Of a stretch of 64,000 bases of DNA, positions 12,801 to 25,364 are shown in pieces. Both the position numbers and the translations under genes were made by a program. This DNA is from Centropus unirufus. Lineage: Eukaryota; Chordata; Aves; Cuculiformes; Centropidae. The notes under the pieces are model-generated. The model searched no databases. It had not been told where the DNA came from and saw only the letters and a program-made list of their open reading frames with translations. Position 1 is the first letter of the stretch; every line of letters starts with the position of its first letter. The DNA is taken from assembly GCA_013397695.1 (NCBI GenBank), contig VYZI01000053.1:1294398-1358397 (forward strand), given 5' to 3'.

Positions 12801-15800
12801 CTCCAACATTCTACTGACTGCTTTCAATAACTCCTTTCCTAGTGAAGAACGCAAAGGAGCGTGAAGTGTAACTGAACAGATAAAACAGGAGAGCTTCAAC
12901 CTCTTCTCTTTCTCTTCTACCTTCCAAAAAAGCAATCAAACATATCAAAGACTAAAAACCTTACTTCATATTTTCTTGGACCAGCTGGCACCTTCATTGA
13001 TGAAACATGGGGCTCTGTCTTAATTCCCGACCCCAACCAAGAAGCAGTAGCTCCAGCTCAGTCCCTGTGTCACCACCGAGAGCACACGGGCTTTGGAGCC
13101 AAGACATCTCATGCCCAGAGGGTCCATAACAGACAGTCCTGGGCTGGAGTATCTAGAGCTGCCTGCCCACATTTTTAAGTGGAAAGCAGACACAGACACA
13201 CAAACGCAGCAAGGGGACCTCATTTCTAAGGTTCTCCTGAAGCACCTAAATCAACTAGAGCTGAGCAATAAGGAACAGCTAGCCTTGCCCAATGTGTGCC
13301 AGCAGAGAAGGAAGGTAAACCTCCACACAAAAAGACATCCTTCATTTCTGAGCGTCAAGATGACTTCTAATATTGAGTGTCTATAATTGCATGGATTTTG
13401 CTCTGCTGGCTACAGAAAGAATTGAGAGACAGACACACAAAAATGAGGTGACTTAAAGGAGAAAGTGAGGTGTCAAAAATCCACATCCCTGTGCACTGAA
13501 AATAAGACTAAATATGCAACTAGAATATACCTAATAGTTGTCACCTGGCTAAACCTCCTGAACGACCCAAGGCTACTCTATTATAACATTGCTGAAAAGA
13601 ACAGCAGAAATGCATGGGAAAGATAGAGCTCTTCAGTTCATATTTACCTCAGAATATGTCAAAAAGGAGTGAGATGGTATAAGGTCTTTTTCTAGAGATT
13701 AAGACTTCTACTGATTTTAGGCTAGAGTGAGAGTTAATGTTCCTCAAAGGGTAAAAAACTATCTAAAGCAGAAAAGATACTTGACGATATCTGCACTTTT
13801 ATTTTTGAGATTCCCTAAACCACTCTATGTAAGTAGTTTTAATAGCTCTGCATTCTCTACATATCATGGACTGATAAATACAAACATAAGAAAAACTTGG
13901 TCCAGACCAGAAAATACAGCATAAGGAAGAGCTGTCAGACTAACAGAACTTCTTCTGATTGTTCACTAAATGAACAAGTTAAGTGAGAAAGACTTTTTTT
14001 GCTCTACCTGGTCCTGACAAGCTATTTTAACACTTAATTTTTGAGGATATTAGGAGCAAGGAAAAGGACCCTTCAGTGATGTCTCTTTTTCAAGGGCATA
14101 AGTAGCAACACGGCTCTTTTAATGGCTCTTTAACCATTTAAAACCCATTTAGAACAAGAGTTAACAGCAAATTGCTATTATAAGAATGTTCACTTTAAAA
14201 GGTGAGCTGTCAGTAACACTGTATTTTTAAATGCTCTTCTTTCAGTCCTTAATATTGATTAGTATTCCACTTGAAGGAGGAGGTAATGAAGTAGATTATT
14301 TTTTTCTGCAGTGCACCTGACACAATCAGAACAACTGACACAGTGTTTTCCTACTTTCCAATTTGTCTGCCCTACCTATTTTCTTTTCTTTGGGGACCAC
14401 AGGGGAGAACTGATGGGAATTAAATTAAGACATTTCAGAAAGTAATTGAGAACAGTAATGAAGTCCATTTAAATTCTACACAGGACACAGGAGGGATAAA
14501 TGATACAAAGCAAAAATCTGAAGTTGTATTATTTGCCAACTATGAAAATATGGAGTTAAAGGCTGTTAAATGATTTTCTGAGGTTTTCTGGTCAGTATAA
14601 ACGCAAATATAGAAAGACATATTTCACCAAAATAACCCCTCTCTCACTTTAAAGCTGTTTATCTCATGACTATATATGCACACGCAGAATCTCACCAGGC
14701 TTGTTCAGGTCTCGAAGATGTCAGAATAAGTAAATAAGTAATTATGACTGTTAATTTTTTCACAGAACAAAAAGCAGGCAAGCACCATATGGATTTCTTC
14801 AGCTGGAAAGCACCTGGGGCTGGATGGCAAGGAGAACCCTTAGTGAGATGCAGGACCACACAGCCTCTAAGAGGCACAGACTATGAATCCTTTTGATATT
14901 ACTATTGATGTAGCTGCTGCCCAGTTAAGTGCTGCTACATGGCCATGCACTCCTGGCTTCCTGAAACAATTGTGCATTCCACCAGCTACAGCGTCAAACA
15001 ACGGGCTTTGGCACCTGTTAAAGAGAGCCCAGTGTATTTCGAGCCCTGTTCTCCCAGACAATAGAGTGAGGGAAGCGGAGCAGGAACCTCGCAGGGACAC
15101 TCAGAGAAACAAACAGAAGATGATACTGGTGTGCTTAGTGTAAAAAGGGAATGTGCCATGCAGGCAGTGCAAAGGATTAGAACACCCCAGCAAAAGACTC
15201 GGGGGAATGGGTTAGTTGTGTCTCTAAGCCTTATTAATTTGAGCTGAAATTTGGGCTCAGCTGACCTCAGGCCTGCAGCAGAGAAGTTTGTTTGCAGATG
15301 ACTGTAGCTGCTTGGCTGTCAAACAGGAACAAGAGGAGAGTCCCTGGGAAGGGGAGAAGCATCCCTGCTTCCCAGCACGCATGTAGGGACTCAAACACAC
15401 ACACACAAAACTGCAGAAACAGTTTTGCATTGTTTTTCCCACTAGTCGACATGTCTCTTGAAGAAGTTGCAGAGCCGGGACAGTTCCATGTTGGCTCCAG
15501 AGCCCAGAAGTTCTGATATGTCTGAATAACTGGTCACTAAATACTCATGTTCATCAATATTTGAATTGCATTCTGAAGCAATCTACGAGAACAAATATCC
15601 GCCCTCAGAGTGGCTGCTTTATGGTACTAGGCAACCGCTGGGAACATCGAGGGTTTGGATAACACCATTTCTCAAGCCTGCAGTGAAGTGTACGGTGTTG
15701 GGATTAGGAGGGTGCCCGGTCCTGATTCTTCCCACAGGCTCAGAGTTCACCAGATCAACAATGCTACAAGGAGCTGGACAGCCTTTTCCAGGCAAAGTCT

Positions 15801-16287
15801 GCACTGCTTGAGAAAGATTATAGGCATTTTCACGTTCCAGGTCTCACCCATGCCTCACAGCATATGAATATGAGGTGGAAGAGTATCCAAACTGACCGGG
15901 GGGGGGATGTCATTTCTAGGAAATGTATGCAGATTCTAATATTCTAATGTCTTTCCCCAACTTCTGTTCACCACTCACAGCTTTTCTCCTGGCAGCTTTG
16001 ACCTTCATCTTCAGGGAACTCGAAACTCAGAGGTGTTTGGGAATTGTTTTAAGTCAAATACCAAATTTGCTATTGTTGAGAAGTGATGTAACCCCTTTTA
16101 CCAGAAGATTGAGCATAATGAACAATACATCACTAACAAGACACTGTATTCAGAACACAGACACCATTTTTCCCCTGTAAAAAACTCTGATTTCAAGTAT
16201 TCTTTTTTTACTTTTTATAAGATAGCTTTTAAAATCATTTGGAAAATCCCAAGGACAGAGTAAAAGCTTCAACAACTTTCTATTTAC
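9851..16287. other. Unique sequence, no CR1, no supported gene
   Basis: Six kilobases without a recognisable mobile element. Open frames are all short (at most 105 codons at 11400-11717) and match nothing I know. A G9 run (15898-15906) and a short CA run (15395-15407) are the only simple repeats. Confidence 0.55.
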
Positions 16288-16471
16288 CTGAAATCCCAAG
16301 TAGGCCTCAGTATCCTGGAGGCGCTTAGCTATAAACACCAAATTCCGGCAAATCTTCTTCTCTTTTGCTGTCTTCAAAGAATAGCCAATTGTATTCCCCA
16401 AACTAAAGAAAGTTATTATCCTTTTATTCAGTTTTGCCATCAATTCCTTCCCTACCTTTACCCGCAGCAGT
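16288..16471 (-). CDS. Possible internal coding exon, unidentified
   Basis: This minus-strand segment of 184 bases lies between a good acceptor (ctcactaatgtatgtctcactcacag) and a near-consensus donor (TTTCAG followed by gtaaatag). It encodes 61 uninterrupted codons, starting LLRVKVGKELMAKLNKRI and ending RLQDTEAYLGFQ. Its lysine-rich, probably helical character resembles part of a globular protein rather than CR1 or another repeat. The open frame continues beyond both splice sites to 124 codons, which weakens the case because random frames do the same. An alternative acceptor 20 bases in (ending gtag, exon from 16451) would make its phase compatible with the candidate at 17.7 kb. I recognise no family. 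Confidence 0.25.
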
Positions 16472-17286
16472 CTGTGAGTGAGACATACATTAGTGAGCCT
16501 TGAACAGCCATTGTTTGCTCCCAAGAGTAACAGTTAAATGACATTTACTTTCAGGTTATTTGACTTGTTAATTATCTTCCAAACACCACACTCGCATTTT
16601 TACTTCTTACAAAAAGCATTCATATTGTGAAGTATTACATTAATTACACATCAGACTGTGTGGAATTAGTCACGTTACCTGGCACCAGGATCGTGTTGTG
16701 TTATAACATCTCAAAAGCGATCACGCTGTGCTAAGCTGTGCTCCAAAAGAAAATGACACTTCTTAGAAACGGGCAATAATTTCCAATAAAATTTATTTTC
16801 TTAGAAATCAGACTGTATTTCTAGGTTAACATTCAGGCCCATTACAAAGCTAGCAGGAGAAGCATGGAAAATAAAAGGGAATGGATCGGAAATGTTACAT
16901 TTTTTTATCCATTCTGTAAGCTAAAAGAATATTTCACAGAGCTCACACTTTACATTTTCAATGCCTACTAAAACCTTACATTATGGATATAGTATTGCTT
17001 CTCCAAAATAAAGCCTTTCAAATAGGCTGGTAAGATACAGCTTTATAAAAAGAAGGGCTTTAAATTCTTCTGAATTGACAATCGGGGCTTGGATTTAACA
17101 AAAAAGGGGCATATATAGGCCAGGCAAAAATCTTTGTCATCTTCCCCGTGATGTGACACTGCCTTTGGTGTGACACTGAAAGGTCCCAATGTGAGAGATC
17201 CAAGATTGTCATGAAGAAATATCCATAGGCCTTCAGTCTTTCCCACATCAACAAGACAGGATAAGAAACCTGTGCCCTATATTCGA

Positions 17287-17585
17287 CTGTGTGAAAGGAG
17301 GGTGTGGAGAGGTGGGTGCTGGTCTCCTCTCCCAAGTGACAGAGGATAAAGGGGGAATGGCCTCAAGCTGCACCAGGGCAGGGTCAGATTGGACATGAGG
17401 AAAGAATTCTTTGGTGAAAGGGTGAAGAGCAGAGGCTGTGCAGGGAGGTAGTGGAGTCCCCATCCCTGGAGGGATTTAAAAGATGGGTCAATGAGGTGCT
17501 TGGGGATATGGTTTAGTGGCAGACAGGTACAGTTGGACTCAGTGACCTCAGAGGTCTTTTCCAACCTGGTGTTTCTGTGATTCTA
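17287..17585 (+). mobile_element. CR1 LINE, 3' fragment
   Basis: This 5'-truncated copy starts in gaaaggagggtgtggagaggtgg and runs through the 'aagctgcaccagggcagggtcagattgg', 'ggagtccccatccctggaggga' and 'cagacaggtacagttggactcagtgacctcagaggtcttttccaacctgg' blocks to a diverged gtgattct end. It belongs to the same 3'-end type as the copies at 24.5, 42.1, 52.2 and 57.5 kb. Confidence 0.93.
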
Positions 17586-17640
17586 CTCTTGTCTTTAAGG
17601 AGCTATAGAAACACTTCAACTGCTTGAGCATAAGACATAC

Positions 17641-17799
17641 AGAACTTGAACAGCTTCTGTTTCTCTGCTTCCCAGCAAAGTGTGAACTGCTGTACAGAAT
17701 GCACCTCTTCTGCTGCCTCAGGAAAATAAGAGAAACGAGAATTTCTTGCAAAGGAATAAAGCATCTTTGGAAACCTAGCATATATTAGTATTTGAGTGT
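17641..17799 (-). CDS. Possible coding exon, low support
   Basis: A strong-looking acceptor (cccttttttttttcttaactatcag) precedes 159 bases that stay open for 52 full codons in one frame, including EAAEEVHSVQQFTLCWEAEK. A moderate donor (TTCT followed by gtatgtct) ends it. The polypyrimidine tract is a poly-T run, which may be only a decayed microsatellite. Entry and exit phases fit a chain with the candidates at 19.5 kb and, using its internal acceptor, 16.4 kb. The protein is not recognised. Confidence 0.15.
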
Positions 17800-19504
17800 C
17801 TGATAGTTAAGAAAAAAAAAAGGGTCAGACACACCACTTTTTAACCTCAGTGCTGATGGGCGTGAATTATTTGTTTCCATAGGAGTAAATGCTGAAAAGA
17901 TTATCCAGGTACTTTACTAATTTGGTTTGGGTCACTACCCTTAAATAAAGACAAAATATAACTTCCTTAAAGCCTACTGACACATTATTATCATTATTAC
18001 TCAAAATATACTGATCTACTAAATCAAATTTGCTAAAAATTCAGTGTTTCAGAGACTTAACCCAGCAGCCAGTCCAACAGATCAGATCCCAGAGTCACAG
18101 TTACTTCTTATTTCCCACATGACAAATTATTCATCCCTTTATTTTGACAAAATTACTTGGAAATGGGAGCTTAAATGGCATTGCCCACAAACTGGTTTTT
18201 GCTCCCAAGAAAAGCAGGAGTTTCGCAGCCCCTCTGTTTCTCTTGAGGTGCTCTGGCGCTTGAAAGGAAAGCTTGAAATAGAGGTTTTTTTCCTTGGGAA
18301 TCATCTTCATCTGAACAAATACAAATTAGCAAAGGACATTTAAATCAGAAACACATTATGGCCTTATATAGAGGCCACAGTATACAGTTTTCAAATCAGA
18401 TGTTCTATTATACCAAGAGCAAACCAAGGTTTCCCATTAAAATGCAGGCATCTTCTCCAGGGACACAGTCATCAGAGTGTCAAACTTGTCCCCTCACCAT
18501 TAGGCATCCAGAGCCCTGCGATCAGCACCGGCTGTGCAAGAGGAGACTGAGCATCCCCAAACGCAAATCACAACAGCTATGGGGCCTGTAGGGAGTACAG
18601 ATATGAACTCAACCCACAGATGATCTCAGCTAGGTCACATGGAAAAGAAGAAAGGAGACCAGGAATGACCCCCTTTAACTCAATGGATCAATGACCACAA
18701 GAGCCAACCTGAGTTCATCAGTCGGATCCAAACCAAGCAGAGGAACTAGCGTTGGGTCATGGCTTTCCCACCCTTCAAGGTGACGTCCTGGGCATGAACA
18801 GTGGCAGAAATCTGGACTGTGAGGAACTTTGCACACAAATACTTCATCCCCTGTCACGGTGGTACTAGCTATTTCACCAGTGGTCATGAGAGTCTTTGTG
18901 TTACCTGAATATTTAACTAACTTCCTATGTTTGGTACTCAAAATGGTGACAAAGAAGTTTTCTTCACCCTGAAATCAACGTTTCAGACAACGCTTTTATG
19001 TGCTGTGAACATCTTTACCAGCCCCTAGACGGCTGCATTTGAATAGGCTTCATAATATTGTACCTTGTGCACCAGAACAAACCATGTCCAGTTTCCCAAT
19101 TTTCATTAATGTAACATGGCTAAAAGAAAGAGAAATGTTACTGAGGAACTTGATAACATTTAATTTTCAAATAATTAATTTTGAGGAATATTTCATACCC
19201 ATTTTTTTATGTTAGGCGTTCTTGGGTTTTTCTTCTTTGGTAGGAAGGAAAAAAAGGGAAAGAGCAGCAAAGCTACAAGAATAAAAAGAATTTTCATGGC
19301 CGTAAGTTTATCAAATTATGCCCATGACATAATAATATGTGGGCATTTCCAACTGGAAAATAAATGTGATATTTGTTCACTGGGGACACAATCACCAAAT
19401 TTAAGAAATACTGCAAAAGAGAGTTCTTTCATACTGTTTCCTTAAAAACAAAATTAATAGTAACCAAAATTGCCAAGAAAAAGAACATTATTTTTACTTC
19501 TCAC

Positions 19505-19580
19505 AGAAACAAGCATGAGATGTAAATTCACTAATTGGAGAATTCTTTTCACATGGTTTAGCTCTACAGGACATTCCTGT
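19505..19580 (-). CDS. Possible short coding exon, low support
   Basis: On the minus strand, the acceptor gaacatttgttatttcag and the donor GTTTCT followed by gtgagaag enclose 76 bases. Two frames are open across it. One gives QECPVELNHVKRILQLVN..., entered after one base and leaving phase 0. The other starts at phase 0 and leaves one base. Splice-site quality is good, but at this length openness is weak evidence. No family is recognised. Confidence 0.15.
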
Positions 19581-19850
19581 CTGAAATAACAAATGTTCAA
19601 GTACTTAATTACAAATGTTGCTATAAATAAGGTACTTTGTGCAACTATTTTAGTCATTATGCTAAATAACGACAGTAATCATCATAATTTAAATACACTG
19701 AAATGTTGCAAGTGCTCAGATTTGGTATCCTTGCATTTTTAGTATGCATGTGGAATATAACAGTAATAAATATTTGACTAAACCACATCCAGTTACACTA
19801 TCTTTCTCTCATTGCCACATTCATCTTCAATTCCAGATTTATTTAATAGT

Positions 19851-20025
19851 ATTGTAGAACAATTTGGGTTGGAAGGGACCTTAAAGCCCATCTGGTTCCA
19901 CAACCCTTGCCATGGGCAGGGAAACCTCCCCAGCAGACCACGCTTCTCAGGGCCCCATCCAAGCTGGCCTTGAACACCTCCAGGGAGAGGGCAGGACAAC
20001 TTCCCTGGGTAACCTGTTCCTCCAT
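19851..20025 (-). mobile_element. CR1 LINE, 3' fragment (reverse)
   Basis: The reverse CR1 tail shows 'gtagaacaatttgggttggaagggaccttaaagcccatctggttccacaaccc', then 'tgccatgggcaggga' and 'atccaagctggccttgaacacctccagggag'. It is truncated about 175 bases from the 3' end. Its tail type is the 'ggtcccttccaacccaaa' class, unlike the copy at 17.3 kb. Confidence 0.93.
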
Positions 20026-20171
20026 ACCAAGCTTCCAACAATAATGTCATTACACTGACAGTGCCCATCTTTTTCTTTGTAAAGCTGTTAATTCATATGT
20101 TGTAAAAGCCATCAGTAATCAGATAGAGAAAAATTTTAAAATCCTGACAACAATTATCACCTCATTCTGGT

Positions 20172-20299
20172 AGTGTTCAAAGCCAGGCTGGATGCGGCTA
20201 TGAGCAACCAGTGGGAGGTGTCCCTGACCATGAGAGGGGGGTGGAACTACATGATTTTTAAGGTCCCTTCCACGCCAAACCATTCAATGATTCTATGAT
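20172..20299 (+). mobile_element. CR1 LINE, 3' fragment
   Basis: The short copy opens at 'gtgttcaaagccaggctggatg' and ends in 'aaggtcccttccacgccaaaccattcaatgattctatga', a near-complete CR1 tail. It lies only about 150 bases from the oppositely oriented copy at 19.85 kb. The two share the same tail class and form an imperfect inverted pair. Confidence 0.92.
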
Positions 20300-20877
20300 A
20301 CAGTACAAATAGCATCTGAAGTGACGTAAACTTGCTGTCTCTGCAAATTGTTTTCATTTTCTGTAGTTGCTTCACTTTTCTCCACCCTCAAGACTTCTTG
20401 TTCCTGTGCTGAATGCCCCTTTGATTTTTAGCTAAGTTTATTATCAAAACCACAGAAAACCAACAAGAGCTAATGTTTCGTCATCTGTACAAAAAGTAAT
20501 CAGGAACGACTGATTGACAATCCTATTTCATGCAGCCGATGTGGCAGCGGATGGGGGAATCAGCCGCTCAGCGGCCAGGACCCCCTGTATGCACTATTTT
20601 ACCATTTACACAGATATTTCATGCCTTAGAACTCCAGTTTCTGAGTGAAACTGCAAAGGATTCAAGAATGGTGAAAATACAGAGGTGGTTTCTTTCTTAC
20701 AGAAGAAGGGAGAGGACCCAGAGCTGGAAGAGCAAGAGGAACACTGGTTGTAGAGCAAGGGCAATGCAAGCACTGCCTGAACACCAAGACCGACACATTG
20801 CCGTGTCAAGGCCAAGGAAGGTCTGCACATTCCTCTTTTGCAGAATATCTTCGATCAGTTCCCTGCATGAAAACTAA

Positions 20878-20912
20878 GAAAGAAAGAAAGGAAAACAAGG
20901 AAAGAAAGAAAA
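20878..20912 (+). repeat. Purine-rich GAAA microsatellite
   Basis: The block is an imperfect (GAAA)n / (AAAG)n run, interrupted by aaacaagg. It is a simple repeat with no gene on it. Confidence 0.85.
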
Positions 20913-21692
20913 GTTGGACCTGCTGGGACAAGATGAGCAAGAGGATGTCAGCATACAGCAAGACGGCTGTCAGAGATTGGCAGCTCCGCAGCAGCCAAAC
21001 CTGACCACGTGATGCGATACATCACGTTAAAATTAGTCTTTACTGGGCAAAAATAACGTAAAGTTGTTTGGAGTGTTTTCTGAACAGCTAAGACAGGGGA
21101 AAAGAGACATCATGGTTTCAAAAGTAAGATATTGAATTTTTAAGCCTATCCCTGGACCGCTCTGCTACACACTCAGAGCTTCCCTTGGGCATTGCTTCAT
21201 CTTACTGTTTCAACCCTATCAACTCACATAATAACACTTTCCCTTTTATCTTCTTGAATTTCAGTAAGAGCTGTTTCCCACAAGGGTCTGATGAGGCTCT
21301 AGAGTCTGAGGAGGGACAGCCCATACGAGACTCAGATAAAACCAAATATTGCTTAAATATGTGGATTCAGAATAGGAAAAACCCAGCCAGACGGTGCTCC
21401 TTCAGAACTGCTTCTTCTAGGTGAGAATTACTATGGCACTTGATTTATGTGTGTAGCTTTATGTTAGGCGGTCTTAGTGATGCTGCATCCATCTAAATAC
21501 ATATAACTCACAATCATCTTTTTAAAAAGTCCTAGAAGACCTTATAAGCAGCAGTTCCATATTCCACATCCTTCTTAGCTATGGGGGCCTGTCTGGTAAA
21601 CAGTGCTAAAACAAAAGGCACCAATTTTACAGAATTTTCATGTTGGCTATTTCACTTCTAAGAGTTACCACAAATAACTGGCTTGGTGCTCC

Positions 21693-21892
21693 ATTCTCTC
21701 CACAGAGGGTGGTGAAACACTGGAACAGCTCCTCAGGGTATCAGTCACGGCCCCAAGGCTGATAATATTCCAGAAGCATTTGGCCAACGCCCTCAGACCC
21801 ATGGTGTGAATGTTGGGGCTGTCCCATGCGGGACAGGAGTTGGACCTATGATCCTTGTGGGTTCCTTCCAACTCGGAACGTTCTATGGCTAT
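21693..21892 (+). mobile_element. CR1 LINE, 3' fragment, third tail type
   Basis: The copy runs from 'cacagagggtggtgaaacactggaacagctcc' to 'atgatccttgtgggttccttccaactcggaacgttctatggctat'. The 'ccttgtgggttccttccaactc' tail and the 'acccatggtgtgaatgttgg' block mark a different CR1 subfamily from most copies here; the element at 30.1 kb shares it. The end octamer has decayed. Confidence 0.92.
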
Positions 21893-21960
21893 CTCATCAC
21901 TTGTTTGTACATGCATTTAAAGGAATCTATTCCGGGGTTTGTTTTACTTGTTTTGCTTAC

Positions 21961-22006
21961 CTTTAAAAGTAGTTGCAGAGACCCAGCTAAGCAACAATAA
22001 TCTTTC
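21961..22006 (-). CDS. Possible short coding exon, unidentified
   Basis: On the minus strand, 46 bases are bracketed by a good acceptor (gattgctcttgtttttgatag) and a good donor (TTTTAAAG followed by gtaagc). The frame gives KDYCCLAGSLQLLLK, entered after one base and leaving phase 0. The entry phase matches the exit phase of the candidate at 31983-32098. The splice signals are among the best in the window, but the segment is too short for coding content to mean much. No family is recognised. Confidence 0.2.
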
Positions 22007-24511
22007 CTATCAAAAACAAGAGCAATCACCCCCAGGTACTTACTTTGCTCTCCAGAAGGCCTATCTGACACGTAGCCTTGGATGAATCTACTCTCACAGT
22101 CAGCCCTAGGCAGCCCTTCAACATGGTGTTTGCATGTCATAGAGTATTTACAACACATAAAAGCAGCGCTAGTTCCAGCTTGATGCTTTCTGTTTTGGAT
22201 ACGCGGCACTCAGTCTCCACTAAGGTGATAAAACTGTAAAACACTGTGACAAATTGACTGCATTTTACAAGCTCTCCCAAAGTGCTTTTTCATATTGTTT
22301 AAAGTGTTCCAGGGAAAACATGTTGGCAGTATTAGCTGGGCAAGGTACTAACATGCACAGCATTAAAAGGGAGCTAATACAGTGCACTCTGTGCTATAAA
22401 AAGCGTCGTGCTACCAGCCTGTAAGCAATCTGCTCCTCTTTACGCATCTTGTAGGGCTTGAACAGAAAGTAGCTGCAAGCATCTCTAAATAGGAGCAAGG
22501 AGAAGCATGTGTGATAAACAGCTACTCCGCAAAGCTTTCTTCCCTCTGGTATTGGAATTCTTTCACAACCTTACAGCAGACAAGCACTTTGACAGGGTCC
22601 TATTCAGGGCGTGTTTGCTTTGTGCTACTTCTTCAGGCTCTGTGCAGCACCTTGCAGCGTTCGATTACTTTCTGCACCAGCAATTTAATCCCTTGCAGCA
22701 AAGTCCTTTTCTCGTTCTTTCTTGAGCACGGAAAAGACCTCCAGATGCCTCTTAAGATTCTTTAAGTTACAAAGGGAAGGACAAATTAAAACAATATGTG
22801 AACGAGATAACAGTTCTGCAAATCAGGCAGCAAGATAAGCAGAAGCAGCTCTGTGTGAGGCAGCTCAGGTCATCCCTCAGAGAAGCTTCCAAGTGCCACA
22901 CTGGCATCTCAGCTCTGTTTACTGGGATTTAGGAAACACGAGTGTAAATTGTTGGTTTGTATCTGTGCTTTCCTCCACACCGAAAGTACACAGAAAACCA
23001 AGATATAAACAAAAAAAATAGACAGAACCATGTTCTCTACTTCACTTTTCCTGAGCATTGTTACATATTTCAGCTTTTGAAATACAGGCTTATAATTCTG
23101 AAGGACTGCCCAAATACACCTCCTAATCCATATTTCAACACTCAAACTATTCCAAAGATCTATTCTTCCGAAACACTCAAACATTCACCAACACCACTAA
23201 ACCAAAATCCTCTTCCTGTCTGGCAATACTTTAGCCTGAATAGTGTAGAAAATCAGCACTTTACGTCATTCTTCAGTTAATCCAATCCACCATTGATTTT
23301 TCCTACAGAAAAAGGATATCAAAGGTATAGATAGCAAAGCACTTAATTACTGATTGGCACAAGCATGCTTTGTACCTTGTATTTTTCCTGAAAAGCACTG
23401 AATGAAAACATGGGTATATTATGCCCAAAAACTGCAAAACAATGTCCACGGTACAGACAGCTGCCAGGTTTTTTTGTTTCATTCTGACTTTACTATTCCC
23501 TTGTCAATATTTTACAATCTTGACTGCTTAAAGTTTACAAATATCTTCCAAATTATATGGTCAAGACATCTGTTCGTTTCATCACCACTTTTGACCATGA
23601 ACAAGCCAATCACTCTTCTGGGTAGAAACAATACATTTTCTGCTACTGACACCATTACTCTCTCATTGATCTGCACTTTTTCCATACCCAGGATCACGGA
23701 AGTTTTCCTACAGAAAAGAATAAGAACAGCGTAAACTTGTTCCTTACTTCAACCCAATACTCATTGTTCAGGAAGCCACCAGTTTTCAGACTTGGGACCT
23801 GGTTTCTACGCATTTAATTACTCTCAGTGCATTTCTCTTGCTCATTAACTTTTCCAGGCTTCCCTTTTTCTATGGAAAGTTTTGTCTCCACAGAAATCTC
23901 TACCAGCCACTTTCACCTGTTTCAAACTCCCTGCCTACTCATCTCACCTGGTGAGCCCTGGTGCTTGCATGAGAAGAACAGTGAGCAATCAGTCCTTCTC
24001 CATGTAAGTCAAGATTTGATAGACTCTATCACATTCTCCTCCAGCCGTCTCTCTTCTAGGCTGGAGAGATTTCTCTAAATTCCTCTAGGTTTAATCACAA
24101 AGTGCGAGGGTCGTGGAGAGAAGCCAAAACGCCATTCTATTTCACCACCTGACAAAATGAAACTAATTAAAAATAAAATATTTCTAGGTAACATAAGAAC
24201 AACTGTCCATGGGAAAAAGAGAAAAAATGGCAAATTGGGGTAGGAAAACAAACTTTTTTTACTTCCTAAACAGATGATTAGAACCCAGTTTGTACTAGGA
24301 AAAAGCATTAGGTATGTTATCTTACTACATGCTTAATCACCAATTTCCAATGAGCTTTTAGATCCCCATAAACTTATCATCACTGCCCACTTTGGCAAGA
24401 AGATTCCCAAAGAGGATTCCCAAATGCTGGAGAATAAAGCTCTCGGCCAGTGATCAGGCAATGACAGGCAGAGACTGTGTTTGGCTGGGCTAACATGATG
24501 ATACGGAGCAC
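22007..24511. other. Unique sequence between CR1 copies
   Basis: No repeat and no supported gene. Around 22392 the string gtgctataaaaagcgtcg resembles a TATA box, but no initiator or coding start follows. Confidence 0.5.
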
Positions 24512-24748
24512 ATGGCCTCAAGCTGCACCAGGGCAGGTTCAGATTGGACATTGGGAAAAAATTCTTCACTGAAAGGGTTATCACACACTGGAACAGCTGC
24601 CAGGGAGGGGGTGGAGTCCCCATCCCTGGAGGGGTTTAAACGATGGGTAGGTGAGGTCCTTAAGGATATGGTTTAGTGGCAGACAGGTACAGTTGGACTC
24701 AACAATTTCAGAAATATTTTCCAACCTGGTGATTCTATGATTCCATGA
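24512..24748 (+). mobile_element. CR1 LINE, 3' fragment
   Basis: The copy runs from 'atggcctcaagctgcaccagggcaggttcagattgg' to 'ttccaacctggtgattctatgattccatga', so the 3' end is nearly intact. It carries the 'gacaggtacagttggactcaa' block of the first tail type. It is truncated on the 5' side to about 240 bases. Confidence 0.94.
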
Positions 24749-25364
24749 CACTGAAATTTCTGGACACACAAGCCAAAGCCAGCTCCTAACAGTTGATGTA
24801 CAGGTTTTTTTATGCTTCCTAATATAAATGAGATATAAATGTATGCATATACATGCCCACACAAACACAAATATAGCTTCTTGCATAAAGTGATTCTTGC
24901 GGTAAGGTTGTTCTAAGTGTCTCACATCTGATTTGAATTTGCTATTTAAAGCTGTAAACTGACTTCAGCACAGTACTAGAGGTTCTTTGCTTCCTCCTCC
25001 CACCATCAAAACCGAAAAATTGTTTCAAGAAAGCGAGAATGGGAATACCTTTAGAAAATGTAAATACACCGTAGGTGGAATTGTCTACTAGTGTGGTAAC
25101 AGACACGCCTGAGCGGGGGGAAGCACCTAATGTGAAATGCAATAAATCCTTGTCTACAAAAAGAGTATGAATATTTGATGTCCTGATTATATTCCTTTTA
25201 AAATTATCCCAACATACCAGATAACTAAGTATGCTAAAGGTTGTTTTTTAAACCCTCTTTTAGCCTTCCTTATAGCAAATCTTGCTGGAGAGTGATCTGC
25301 ACTATCTCTTTGTTCACTGCTGAAGTAGAGAAAACAAAGATATTGTGAGCTACTGGTGAATAAA

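Noticed and set aside
16682..16748. Segment with good acceptor (ttttggagcacag) and donor (GCCAG, gtaacg) on the minus strand
   Set aside because: All three frames contain a stop within it, so it cannot be an internal coding exon; a non-coding exon cannot be excluded.
22385..22410. TATA-box-like tataaaaag
   Set aside because: No initiator, downstream element or plausible first exon follows, and such strings are common in AT-rich DNA.
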